From assembly GCF_019456655.1 (NCBI RefSeq), contig NZ_CP080332.1:868001-932000 (forward strand): 64,000 nt of DNA, written 5' to 3'. The notes beneath the pieces were generated by a model. It was given only the letters and a program-made list of their open reading frames with translations, was not told the origin of the DNA and made no database searches. This DNA is from Mycolicibacterium diernhoferi (GTDB lineage Bacteria; Actinomycetota; Actinomycetes; Mycobacteriales; Mycobacteriaceae). This document shows, piece after piece, positions 37,581-45,975 of the stretch (position 1 is its first letter; the number at the start of each line of letters is the position of its first letter). The position numbers and the translations under genes were made by a program.

Positions 37581-39281
37581 ATGGGTGGCGAGCACATATC
37601 CCCAGGTAGGCCGACGTGGTTCGGGCCGCTGGAGACCTCGCTGTTCGGCGTGGTGCACACCCCGGACAACGGGCTGGCCCGTGCCGGGGTGGTCATCTGT
37701 CCGCCACTGGGCAAGGAGCACCTCGACTCCTACCGGGGCCTCAAGTTGCTCGCCCAACGGCTGTGCGCCCGTGGCTTCGCGGTACTGCGCTTCGACTACG
37801 CCGGAACCGGTGACTCCGCCATCGAGCAGGACGACCCGGCCGCGGTCGCGCGCTACCTGGAGAGCATCCACACGGCGGTCGGCTACCTGCGCGACGCCGG
37901 TGTGCCCGACATCGCCCTCGTCGGGTTGCGCGCCGGCGCGTTGTTGGCCGGCCTCGCCGCGGACTCGATCGACGGAGTCGCCGCGCTGGTGCTGTGGGAT
38001 CCGGTGACCGACGGCCGCCGGTACCTGCGTGAACAACGGGCGTTGTACACGATGACCGTTGGTGACGAGCCCGGCGCGGGACCGACCCAGTCGATTCTCG
38101 GCTGCAGTCTGGCGGTGTCTGCGGCCGAGCGGTTCAAGGCGCTCAAACTTCCGACCGCCTTCGACCCCGGGTTGCCGGTGCTCGTCACGGCGCGTCCGGA
38201 GCGGGCGGGAGATGCGGCGATCGCCGCATTGGAGGCGGCCCCCAATGTCGCCGTGCGCACGGTCGCCGGGCAGGCCGAATTCGTCGAACCCGCGTCGTTC
38301 GTCGTCGAGATCCCGGTTGGTTCGCTCTACGCCATAGCGGCGTGGCTGGACGAGACCCTGACCGCGAGCAGGTGCCACGTCGCACCGGTGGTCCGGACGG
38401 CGGCCACCGTTTCTCCCGGGGTCCGGGAAACCCTGGAATTCCTCGGCCCGGACCGGCTCTTTGCGATACGTTCCACCCCAACCGAACTCGCGCCCGACGC
38501 GCCGGCTCTGTTGATCCACAACACCGCCTGCGAGCATCGGGTGGGTCCGGGCCGGGTGTGGGTCGAGACGGCTCGGGAACTTGCCGCCACCGGTATGACG
38601 GTGCTGCGCTATGACCGTCGGGGTATCGGTGAGACCGGCTACGCCACAACCGACTTCGCCCGACTCCATTCGGGCGGCGCGAAAGCCGATGTGGTGCATG
38701 CGATGGACGCGACCGGTGTGCCCGCGGACCGGCTGATGATGGCCGGTGTCTGCTCGGGGGCCTGGGATTCGGCCTACGGGGCGTTGACCCGCGGCGCGCG
38801 CTCGGTCGTGATGGTCAACCTGCTGACGTTCTCACTGCGCAAGGTCGAGGTCGGCCCCGAGGAGCTGTCCGGCCCGCAGACCGGCGCGGCCGAGGTGCGG
38901 GCCAAGCAGCTGATCCGGCGGTGGCTCCCGTACCGGTTGTGGCTGCTGATCGGCTGGCTGGGTCTCACCGAGGTGCCGGAGATCCTGCTCGCTGCCCTGC
39001 ACCGGGCCGGGGTTTCGGTGGATCTCGTGTTGTCCCCGGAGGACTTCGCCTGGTTCGACCAGCAGCGGGGCCGGCGTGGGGTCAGACGACTGTCCCGCCG
39101 GGGTTGGTCGGAGCGAGTCGTGGCCGCCGACGGCGGCGATCATTCGTTGTTGCAGCGCGGGATTCAGAACTCCACCCGGGAACGTGTGCGCGCTGTCGCA
39201 GAGCGCGAGTTCACCCCGCTGCTGCCGGCCCATGCGGACTGGCGGACCGAGAAAGTGGCGTGCAGAGGTAGCCAGTTGTGA
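37581..39281 (+). CDS. Two-domain alpha/beta hydrolase-like protein, EPS locus
   Basis: This 566-residue protein has two alpha/beta-hydrolase domains in tandem. Domain 1 (about 15-265) has PPLGKEHLDSYRG and FDYAGTGDS, but its nucleophile elbow reads GLRAG (115-119), without Ser, so it is probably inactive. Domain 2 (about 290-550) has YDRRGIGETG and the elbow GVCSG with Cys391, plus a late His in GGDHS. Related paired hydrolases occur in exosortase/EPS clusters. A Cys nucleophile suggests transacylation, as in PhaC enzymes. ATG 37581 follows GGAGCAGGA. Its stop overlaps the polymerase start (GTGA), so it leads the operon. Confidence 0.8.
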   Translation: MGGEHISPGRPTWFGPLETSLFGVVHTPDNGLARAGVVICPPLGKEHLDSYRGLKLLAQRLCARGFAVLRFDYAGTGDSAIEQDDPAAVARYLESIHTAVGYLRDAGVPDIALVGLRAGALLAGLAADSIDGVAALVLWDPVTDGRRYLREQRALYTMTVGDEPGAGPTQSILGCSLAVSAAERFKALKLPTAFDPGLPVLVTARPERAGDAAIAALEAAPNVAVRTVAGQAEFVEPASFVVEIPVGSLYAIAAWLDETLTASRCHVAPVVRTAATVSPGVRETLEFLGPDRLFAIRSTPTELAPDAPALLIHNTACEHRVGPGRVWVETARELAATGMTVLRYDRRGIGETGYATTDFARLHSGGAKADVVHAMDATGVPADRLMMAGVCSGAWDSAYGALTRGARSVVMVNLLTFSLRKVEVGPEELSGPQTGAAEVRAKQLIRRWLPYRLWLLIGWLGLTEVPEILLAALHRAGVSVDLVLSPEDFAWFDQQRGRRGVRRLSRRGWSERVVAADGGDHSLLQRGIQNSTRERVRAVAEREFTPLLPAHADWRTEKVACRGSQL

Positions 39282-40642
39282 CCGCTGTCCTGGTCCTGCT
39301 GGGGGCTGCGGCCCTGACCGCCGCGCTCTACGCGGTCTACCGGCGCCCGCAGCGCGGACTGCTGCTGGCCGCGCTGCTGGTCCCGTTCCACGGCATGTTG
39401 CTGATCGTGCCGAACGGGCAGTCCTTCGTGTGGTGGAAGGAAGCGCTGCTCGCGGTGACCCTGTTGGCCGCGCTGGTCACCCCGTACCGGCGCCCCAACA
39501 GCGGGGTATCGATGCCGTGGCTGCCGATCGCGGTGGTGTTCGTCGCCGTCGGTGTGATCTCGGCGTTGCTCACCACCGGTTTCCCGGGTGCGGTCTACCC
39601 GGTGAAGATCACCTTCTTCTATCTGGCGGTCGTGCCACTGATCTGCTGGTACGCCCCAATGACCCCACGGGACCGGGACCACCTGGTCACCATCATCATG
39701 GCGGTGTCGGTCATCACCGCGGTCTGGGGTCTTGTCCAGCAGTTCGTCGGGCAGGAATTCCTGCACGAACTCGGCTACGAATACAACACCGCGCTGCGCA
39801 CCAGTGGTTCGTTCATGCGCAGCTTCAGCACCTTCGTCCAGCCCTTTCCGTTCGGCCTGTACGTCGCCATGGCGGTACTCGTCGGCGGCGCCGTCGCACT
39901 GTCCGACCCGGGCCGGCTGCGCAACCGGGTCTTCCTGCTGTTGATCCCGGTCCAGTTGGCGGGCATGGGCATGTCGATCGTGCGGGCCGCCTATCTCGCG
40001 GTCATCGTCGGTGTGCTGTGGCTCATCGTGCACAGGTACCGTCACCTGGTCGTCGGCGTGGTGCTGGCCGCGTTGGCAGGCGGGATGGCCTTGGTCTACA
40101 TCCCGGGGCAGTACGTCCAGAGCCTGTTCTCCTCGTCCAGCCTGGGGCAGCGCACCAGCGGGTGGTCCAAGATCTGGGATGCGGTGATGACCAATCCCTT
40201 CGGTGCGGGGCTGGGCAGCACCGGCTCGGCGGCGGAGAAGTTGGAAACCGCCACCCAGAACACGCCGACCGCCTACCTGGCGATGTTGCAGAACCTCAAC
40301 CCGGAACTGGCCTACCAGCCGGACAACTACTACGTGAAGGTCCTGATCGAGCTGGGGCCCATCGGCCTGTGGGCGTTCGTGACCCTGCTTGTGGTGGTGC
40401 TGGTTTCGACGTTGCGGGCGTCGCGGTACACCCGGGGCGTGGATTCGGCCTTCTGTCTGGGTGTGAGCGCGTCGATCGTCGGGGCCTGTCTCGCGTCGAT
40501 GGTGAGCACCTACTTCGAGATCTTCCCGATGGACTTCTACTTCTGGCTGCTGATCTCGGCGGTCGGGTGCGCCGTGGTGCAGACCCCGGCGGGCACCGAG
40601 CGGTGGAACGCCGAGGAGTCCGATGAGTTGGTGGCGGCCTGA
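39278..40642 (+). CDS. Wzy/O-antigen-ligase-type EPS polymerase
   Basis: This 454-residue membrane protein has about ten hydrophobic segments and a large external loop (about 285-350) typical of the Wzy/WaaL superfamily; SLGQRTSGWSKIWDAVMTNPFGAGLGS matches the family's RxxxW/GxGxGS loop. It would join lipid-linked repeat units on the outer face of the membrane. The GTG start at 39278 overlaps the previous stop, and its own stop overlaps the flippase start (TGATG). Low identity is normal for this family; the fold and context carry the call. Confidence 0.85.
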   Translation: MTAVLVLLGAAALTAALYAVYRRPQRGLLLAALLVPFHGMLLIVPNGQSFVWWKEALLAVTLLAALVTPYRRPNSGVSMPWLPIAVVFVAVGVISALLTTGFPGAVYPVKITFFYLAVVPLICWYAPMTPRDRDHLVTIIMAVSVITAVWGLVQQFVGQEFLHELGYEYNTALRTSGSFMRSFSTFVQPFPFGLYVAMAVLVGGAVALSDPGRLRNRVFLLLIPVQLAGMGMSIVRAAYLAVIVGVLWLIVHRYRHLVVGVVLAALAGGMALVYIPGQYVQSLFSSSSLGQRTSGWSKIWDAVMTNPFGAGLGSTGSAAEKLETATQNTPTAYLAMLQNLNPELAYQPDNYYVKVLIELGPIGLWAFVTLLVVVLVSTLRASRYTRGVDSAFCLGVSASIVGACLASMVSTYFEIFPMDFYFWLLISAVGCAVVQTPAGTERWNAEESDELVAA

Positions 40643-42132
40643 TGGACAGTCACCGCGAGGGCGCCGTGCTGCAGGACAAGCCGACCGCACCGTCCGACCA
40701 TGCCGCCGCCGCCGGACGGAACACCCTGGCGCTGTTGTTGAGTCGCCTGGCCATCTCCGTGATGGGTTGGGCCGGTACGGTCCTGATCGCGCGCCTGCTG
40801 TCCCCGACGGACTGGGGTGTGTTCTCCTTCGTCTTCGGTCTGCTCGGCATGATGTCGATCATCACCGACCTCGGTGTCGGCCGCGTGGTACTGGCCCGGT
40901 TGCTCGACGAGGACTCCGATCCCGAGACGTTCGCGAGTTCGTTCGTCGCACTGAGAGCCGTGCTCGGACTACTCGGCTACGGCATCGCGGTCGGCTACGT
41001 CGTCCTGATGGGGTACTCCGGCGATGTCATCCGGGCCACCGCCATCGCCGGGCTGGTGGTGGTGATCGCCACCCCCAGCAATGCGCTGTCGGTGCTCTAC
41101 CAGAGCCGGATGAAAATGGTGACGGTGGCGACCGCCGAGGCGCTCGCACAGCTGCTCCAGCTCGGGCTGACCATCCTGGCCGCGACCACCCATCCCGGAT
41201 TGTTGATCTTCATCCTGCCGGCCATCGCCAACGAGATCTTCTCCGGCGTCTGGAAATTGGTCGGGGTGCGCCGCGGCTCGGTCGGCCCACGGATCACCCG
41301 CAGGCCGAGGCTTCGGCACTGGCGGGAAATGCTCGTCGAGGCGATCCCGCTGAGCATCGGGCTGGGCATGATGACGCTGCTGTCCAAGGTGGACGTGCTC
41401 ATGCTGGGCAAGCTCGACGAGTTCGATTCGGTGGGGCTCTACAGCGTCGCCTACAAGTTCGCCGATGTGATGTCCTACGCCGTGGTCGCGATCCTGACCC
41501 CGGTCGCCACGCTGCTGGTGGCGGCCTGGCCGCTCCTGCACAGCGAGTTCCGCAGACACGTGCGCACCGCAGCGATCACGGTCGCGGTTCTCACATCTGT
41601 TGCCGCGTTGGGAATGTGGGCTTCCGGCCGGGAGATAGTGGCATTGCTGTACGGGCAGCGCTTCGGGGAGAGCGCCGATGCGGCCTGGATGTTATTGGTC
41701 GGTGCCGTGTTCGCCGCACTGACCCAGGTCGTCCTGGTCGCGCTGATCTCGGCGGGGCGGCATCGGGTCTACCCGTGGGTGGCCTTCGGTGCGCTGCTAC
41801 TCAACATCGTCCTCAACATCGTTCTGATACCGCACTTCTCGTACAACGGCGCCGCGGCAGCCACCGTTCTCACCGAGGTTCTGATGTTCGTGGCGATGTG
41901 GGTCCTGGCCGCGCGTACGCTGCCCGTCGACCGGCTGTTACCGGCCGGGAAGCTGGCGCTGATCGCGGTCATCACGGTGGCCGTCAGCGCGGCCACCTGG
42001 GCACTGGACGGCCAGGTGCCCTGGCTGGTGAACGCCGTCTGCGCAGTCGTGTTGTTCCTGGCCGGAGCGTTTTTGACCCGCGTCCTGGACTGGCGACTGT
42101 TGACCAAGCTGCGACCGAGGAAGGCGGTATGA
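40642..42132 (+). CDS. Wzx-type polysaccharide flippase (MOP superfamily)
   Basis: This 496-residue protein has 12-14 predicted membrane segments. Typical Wzx features are the N-terminal LLLSRLAISVMGWAGTVLIARLLSPTDWG and repeated polar residues within helices. It would move undecaprenyl- or decaprenyl-linked repeat units across the membrane. The start overlaps the polymerase stop and the stop overlaps the next glycosyltransferase start (ATGA), so the operon is tightly coupled. Confidence 0.9.
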   Translation: MDSHREGAVLQDKPTAPSDHAAAAGRNTLALLLSRLAISVMGWAGTVLIARLLSPTDWGVFSFVFGLLGMMSIITDLGVGRVVLARLLDEDSDPETFASSFVALRAVLGLLGYGIAVGYVVLMGYSGDVIRATAIAGLVVVIATPSNALSVLYQSRMKMVTVATAEALAQLLQLGLTILAATTHPGLLIFILPAIANEIFSGVWKLVGVRRGSVGPRITRRPRLRHWREMLVEAIPLSIGLGMMTLLSKVDVLMLGKLDEFDSVGLYSVAYKFADVMSYAVVAILTPVATLLVAAWPLLHSEFRRHVRTAAITVAVLTSVAALGMWASGREIVALLYGQRFGESADAAWMLLVGAVFAALTQVVLVALISAGRHRVYPWVAFGALLLNIVLNIVLIPHFSYNGAAAATVLTEVLMFVAMWVLAARTLPVDRLLPAGKLALIAVITVAVSAATWALDGQVPWLVNAVCAVVLFLAGAFLTRVLDWRLLTKLRPRKAV

Positions 42133-43223
42133 GTGTGGCCCCGATCGTCTTCGTGAACCGGGCCGGGCGGTTCTCCGGCGCCGAGGTGGTCCTGCTCAAG
42201 CTGGTGCAGGCCGCCTGCGCGCGCGGGGAGAACGTACGGGTCGTCTGCCCGAACGGGCCACTGGCGGACCGCCTGCCGCGATCGGTGGAGCACTTCGAGA
42301 TCGACGAACTCGATCTCGGTGGTTCCTCGGGCCCCGCGCGGCTCCGGGCGGCGGGCACCCTCGTTCGCCGCTGGGTCCGGGCCGCCGTGGTGATCCGGCG
42401 CGCGGCGGACACTGCCGGCCCGATCATCGTCAACTCGCTGCTTGCGTTGCCCGCGGTACGACTGGCCCGGCTCCCGCAGCGTGCGTCCTGGCTGGTCCAC
42501 GACACGGTGCACGAAGCCAAACAGCGGGCGATGATCCGGATCGGCAAGCCCGCGATCCGGCGCGCCTTCGCGGTGTCGCCTCCGACGGCGGCGCCGGTGC
42601 GGGCGCTCGGACTCGCCGTGGAGGTCGCGCCGCTCGGCGTCGACATCCCCGACACCTGCGCCACGCGCGGCGGGCGGCCGCCGGTGGTGGGCATCATGGC
42701 TCTGCTGACGCCGTGGAAGGGGCACCGCGTGCTGCTCCGCGCGCTGGCCGACGTTCCCGGCGTGCACTGTGAGATCGCCGGCACCGCAATCGAAGCCGAC
42801 GCGGAGTACGCCGCGGAACTGCGGCGGCTGTCCGAGACCCCGGAGCTGTCCGGCCGGGTGCGCTTCCTCGGGCACGTCGACGCGGTGACCACCATGGCGA
42901 CCTGGGATGTTCTGGTCAATGCCAGCACCTCCCCGGAAGCCAGTCCGGTGTCGGTACTGGAGGCCATGAGTGTGGGCCTGCCGGTCATCGCCACCGATCA
43001 CGGCGGATCCTCGTGGCTGTTGCGGGACGGCGCGGGAATGCTGGTACCCGTGGCCGACGTCGCTGCGCTGGCCGAGACGGTCACTTGGGCGGTGGACAAT
43101 CCGGAATCGGTGACCGAGATGGTCGACGTTGCGCGCCAACGGATCGCGGACGTACACGACGCCAGGACCGCCTATCCGGCCATGCTGGATGCGCTGCTGG
43201 ATCAGGCGGGGGATCGGCTGTAG
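42129..43223 (+). CDS. GT4 glycosyltransferase, EPS locus
   Basis: This 364-residue GT-B enzyme has an N-terminal FSGAEVVLLKL (nucleotide-sugar transferase start) and the donor motif SPEASPVSVLEAMSVGLPVIA. ATG 42129 overlaps the flippase stop. Its own stop overlaps the lipoprotein hydrolase start (TAGTG). The frame is open far upstream only because it shadows the flippase gene. It probably adds a further sugar to the repeat unit. Confidence 0.9.
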   Translation: MSVAPIVFVNRAGRFSGAEVVLLKLVQAACARGENVRVVCPNGPLADRLPRSVEHFEIDELDLGGSSGPARLRAAGTLVRRWVRAAVVIRRAADTAGPIIVNSLLALPAVRLARLPQRASWLVHDTVHEAKQRAMIRIGKPAIRRAFAVSPPTAAPVRALGLAVEVAPLGVDIPDTCATRGGRPPVVGIMALLTPWKGHRVLLRALADVPGVHCEIAGTAIEADAEYAAELRRLSETPELSGRVRFLGHVDAVTTMATWDVLVNASTSPEASPVSVLEAMSVGLPVIATDHGGSSWLLRDGAGMLVPVADVAALAETVTWAVDNPESVTEMVDVARQRIADVHDARTAYPAMLDALLDQAGDRL

Positions 43224-44338
43224 TGCGTGTGCAACGTGGCGTGGTCCTGGCTTCAACCCTGACCATGGCCCTCAGCGTCACCGGGTGTGCGCGCCTCGCG
43301 CCGTCCGACGAGCATCGCTCGGTGACCGCGTCCCCGCGTCCGACGGCGCACTGCCCGACCGACATCGGCATCGCCCCCGCCTGGATTCTGCGCGCCTCTG
43401 ATGCCGACCTCGAACGCGATATGGTCGCAGCGCGCGACGCGGGCGCGACGCGCTTCCGCTTCGATGTGGACTGGTCGCTGGTCGAACCCGAACGCGGCCA
43501 ATTCAATTGGGCGCCGATCGACCGAATGGTGCGGGCGGTCACCAGCCACGGCATGCGGCCCCTCGGCGTGCTGGCCTATACGCCGGGGTGGGCGCGGGTC
43601 GCCGGGGCCGTGGACCGGCCCGGCGCCCCCGCGAGTCACTATCCGCCCGCCAAGCCGGCGGACTTCGCGGCGTTCGCCAAGTCCGCCGCGACCCGCTACG
43701 CGGATGTGATCACCGACTGGGAGATCTGGAACGAGCCGAACCGCTCTAGTTTCTGGTCGCCGGCCCCGGACGCCGGCGCCTATACGAAGCTGCTCATCGC
43801 GGCGTCGGAGGCGATCCGGGCGGTGCAGTCGGGGGCCAACATCATCGCCGGGGCGCTGGCACCGGGGGAGAACCATGCCGACGGCGAGATCGACCCGATC
43901 ACCTTCGCACAACGCATATACGACGGCGGCGGGCGGCGCGCGTTCAACACCATGTCCATCCACCCCTACACCTATCCGTGGATGCCCACCGATCCGGCGA
44001 CCACGAACTGGAGCACGTTCCAGAAGATCCCGCGACTGCACGATCTGATGGTGTCCAAAGGCGATCGGACGAAACCGATCTGGATCACCGAGTTCGGGGC
44101 ACCCACCGGATCGGATTCCACGTCGATGTCGCGTGCCGCGCAGGCCGACTACCTAACCTCCGGCATCTCCGCCGCCCGCAAGCTCGGGTACGTCCCGGTG
44201 ATCCTGATCTACTCGATTCGTGATTCGGGGACCGATCCGCGCGATCCCGAGCACAACTTCGGCCTGCTGACCGAGGATTTCGAACCCAAACCCGGGTATC
44301 GCGCGGTGCAGCGTCTCACTGATTCGGAGATTTGCTGA
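43223..44338 (+). CDS. Lipoprotein glycoside hydrolase (GH5/GH39-like, PslG-type context)
   Basis: This 371-residue protein has a signal peptide with lipobox SVTGC (lipidated Cys22) and a TIM-barrel hydrolase domain. The acid/base Glu171 is in DWEIWNEPN and the nucleophile Glu290 in WITEFG, spacing typical of clan GH-A. EPS operons often encode such an outward-facing hydrolase (for example PslG) that trims or edits the polymer. GTG 43223 overlaps the previous stop; GTG 43229 is possible. It ends the long coupled operon that begins at 37581. Confidence 0.87.
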   Translation: MRVQRGVVLASTLTMALSVTGCARLAPSDEHRSVTASPRPTAHCPTDIGIAPAWILRASDADLERDMVAARDAGATRFRFDVDWSLVEPERGQFNWAPIDRMVRAVTSHGMRPLGVLAYTPGWARVAGAVDRPGAPASHYPPAKPADFAAFAKSAATRYADVITDWEIWNEPNRSSFWSPAPDAGAYTKLLIAASEAIRAVQSGANIIAGALAPGENHADGEIDPITFAQRIYDGGGRRAFNTMSIHPYTYPWMPTDPATTNWSTFQKIPRLHDLMVSKGDRTKPIWITEFGAPTGSDSTSMSRAAQADYLTSGISAARKLGYVPVILIYSIRDSGTDPRDPEHNFGLLTEDFEPKPGYRAVQRLTDSEIC

Positions 44339-44417
44339 ATCAGCGCATCTGTGTGCAGTGACAGCGCACTGTGTATGCAACTGACTGGAAAAGCCGATGT
44401 GCGTAATGTGTCAAAAG

Positions 44418-44428
44418 TTTGCTACAGT
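44418..44428 (+). promoter_or_regulatory. Promoter motif TTTGCTACAGT of the Wzz-type gene
   Basis: It contains the shared TTTGCTA heptamer (44418-44424) and an overlapping TACAGT -10 box (44423-44428), 51 bp before GTG 44479. Confidence 0.45.
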
Positions 44429-44478
44429 CCTGTGGAGCGCGGGGAGACCAGGAAACCGAAGGGTCCGGTGAGTTGACA

Positions 44479-45642
44479 GTGACACGTCATGTGACGAGCG
44501 AGCGTGACCTGAGGCAGCACTTCAACGCACCTCCCACGCTCGACGTCGGCCGTCACCTGCGCGAGTTGGGCAGGGTGTTCGTCCCGGCCCTGATCGGCGC
44601 GATCATCGTCGCGATCGGCACCCATGCCGTCGTCTCGTCCGGACCCGCCCAGTATCAGGTCGGTGTGACCGCCAAGATCGACTCGGGCAACGTCACCAAC
44701 ATGACCGACGTGACGGTGAACATGCTGGCACCGCCGTATCTCGCGCTGAGCGAGTCGAAGGCGGTGCTCGACGACATCGCCCGGCGGTCCGCGACATCGA
44801 TGAAATCGGATGAGTTGGCGCGCAAGCTCAGTGTCGCAGTGGAGACATCGCCGGCTCTGGTTCAGCTGAGCGTCACGGCACAGTCACCCGAGGAGGCGAT
44901 CGCGCTGGCCGAGAACGCGGTCAAGGCGCTCGACGAGGCGGGGATCAACGTCTGGAACGACAAGGTCAAAAAGGACCTGATCGACCTGCAGTCCAGCGCC
45001 GCGGCCACCGCCGAGCAGATGGCGATGCTGCCCGACCCCTCGCCCGCCCGGGATGTGCTCCTGGCCGACTACCAAGCGCAATTGCAGCGGGCCAATCAAC
45101 TGCAGGCCGCCGTCCCGACCAGGCTCGGACTGCTGTCCTCACCGGGCAACGCGATGAAGGTGGCGCCCAAGCCGATTCAGCAGGCGCTGGTCGCCGGTGT
45201 GGTGGCCCTCCTCGTGCTGCTCGAGGTGCTGGCCTTCCTCAACGGTCGGATCGGGCGAAACGCGAATGCGGCGTGGGTACGTCGGATCGCCGCCAAGCGG
45301 GGCTACGCCGTCGCGCCCGCATCGGGTGGTGGGTGGCCCGCGCCGACTCAGATCCTGTTGAACAGGGTCGCCGGGTCGACCACAGAACCGTTGGTGCTGT
45401 ACCCGGACACCTCCAGTGCGGCCAAACGATTCGTGGACGGCGCGGCAGGTCCGGAGGTGGCGGTGCGCACCGTCGGATCGGACTGGTGGGTCGACGGTGG
45501 CACTGCCGAGCGGCCGCTGGCCGTGGTGGTGGTGGACCCCAAGGGCGCCGGCCGCGCAGCACTGGTATCGGCGTTCGATGCGCTGGACGGCTATGGGATA
45601 CCCGTGCAGTTGGTGGCGATCAAGCCGGCCAGGCACGGATAA
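44479..45642 (+). CDS. Wzz-type chain-length/co-polymerase protein, EPS locus
   Basis: This 387-residue protein has a membrane helix at about 33-53, a periplasmic-side helical region with coiled-coil character (about 55-230), and a second helix near 237-255. This is the Wzz/PCP layout. The cytosolic C-terminal part (about 260-385) lacks a Walker A motif, so it is not a BY-kinase. GTG 44479 is chosen over TTG 44473 and GTG 44491. It probably sets polymer length with the Wzy protein. A -10 box with the TTTGCTA motif shows a separate promoter. Confidence 0.82.
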   Translation: MTRHVTSERDLRQHFNAPPTLDVGRHLRELGRVFVPALIGAIIVAIGTHAVVSSGPAQYQVGVTAKIDSGNVTNMTDVTVNMLAPPYLALSESKAVLDDIARRSATSMKSDELARKLSVAVETSPALVQLSVTAQSPEEAIALAENAVKALDEAGINVWNDKVKKDLIDLQSSAAATAEQMAMLPDPSPARDVLLADYQAQLQRANQLQAAVPTRLGLLSSPGNAMKVAPKPIQQALVAGVVALLVLLEVLAFLNGRIGRNANAAWVRRIAAKRGYAVAPASGGGWPAPTQILLNRVAGSTTEPLVLYPDTSSAAKRFVDGAAGPEVAVRTVGSDWWVDGGTAERPLAVVVVDPKGAGRAALVSAFDALDGYGIPVQLVAIKPARHG

Positions 45643-45657
45643 CCGGGCGCCGCAGTC

Positions 45658-45900
45658 TCATGCCTCCGGTGTCAGGTCCGACAGGACACGCTCGATGCTG
45701 GCGATCGACGCGAAAGTGGCCTTCTTCATGGCATCGTCGGGGAACTCGACACCGAATTCGTCCTCAAGGGCCAGCATGACGTTCACCGACGCATGCGAGG
45801 TGAGCCCCTGCTCGTACAGGTCGGCGCCGCTGTCGATATCTAAGGGATCAGCGGCCATTCGGCCGTGTGCCGCAAGGACCTGGCGGATTCGTTCCTGCAT
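45658..45900 (-). CDS. Stand-alone acyl (aminoacyl) carrier protein
   Basis: This 80-residue acidic protein has the four-helix carrier fold. The phosphopantetheine site is Ser35 in GLTSHASVN, a variant of the usual DSL that is characteristic of carrier proteins charged by amino acid:[carrier protein] ligases. ATG 45900 has TAGAAT 7 nt upstream on the minus strand, fitting a leaderless start. It is divergent from the ligase gene (75 bp between starts) and convergent with the Wzz-type gene. It would carry an activated amino acid for an unknown acceptor. Confidence 0.85.
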   Translation of the reverse strand: MQERIRQVLAAHGRMAADPLDIDSGADLYEQGLTSHASVNVMLALEDEFGVEFPDDAMKKATFASIASIERVLSDLTPEA

Positions 45901-45907
45901 GGTGAGC

Positions 45908-45913
45908 ATTCTA
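45908..45913 (-). promoter_or_regulatory. -10 box of leaderless carrier-protein gene
   Basis: TAGAAT on the minus strand is followed by 7 nt and ATG 45900. Confidence 0.5.
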
Positions 45914-45975
45914 GGGTCGCGGGACATCGCAGACGGCACGAACTGCACGCACGACGGCCAGGGGGTCCGTTGACC

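Noticed and set aside
40623..42128. Long open frame upstream of and in frame with the third EPS glycosyltransferase
   Set aside because: It shadows the flippase gene, has Arg/Gly-rich low-complexity translation, and the glycosyltransferase starts cleanly at the ATGA overlap.
45250..45642. BY-kinase domain in the Wzz-type protein
   Set aside because: No Walker A or Walker B motif and no Tyr cluster in the C-terminal part.
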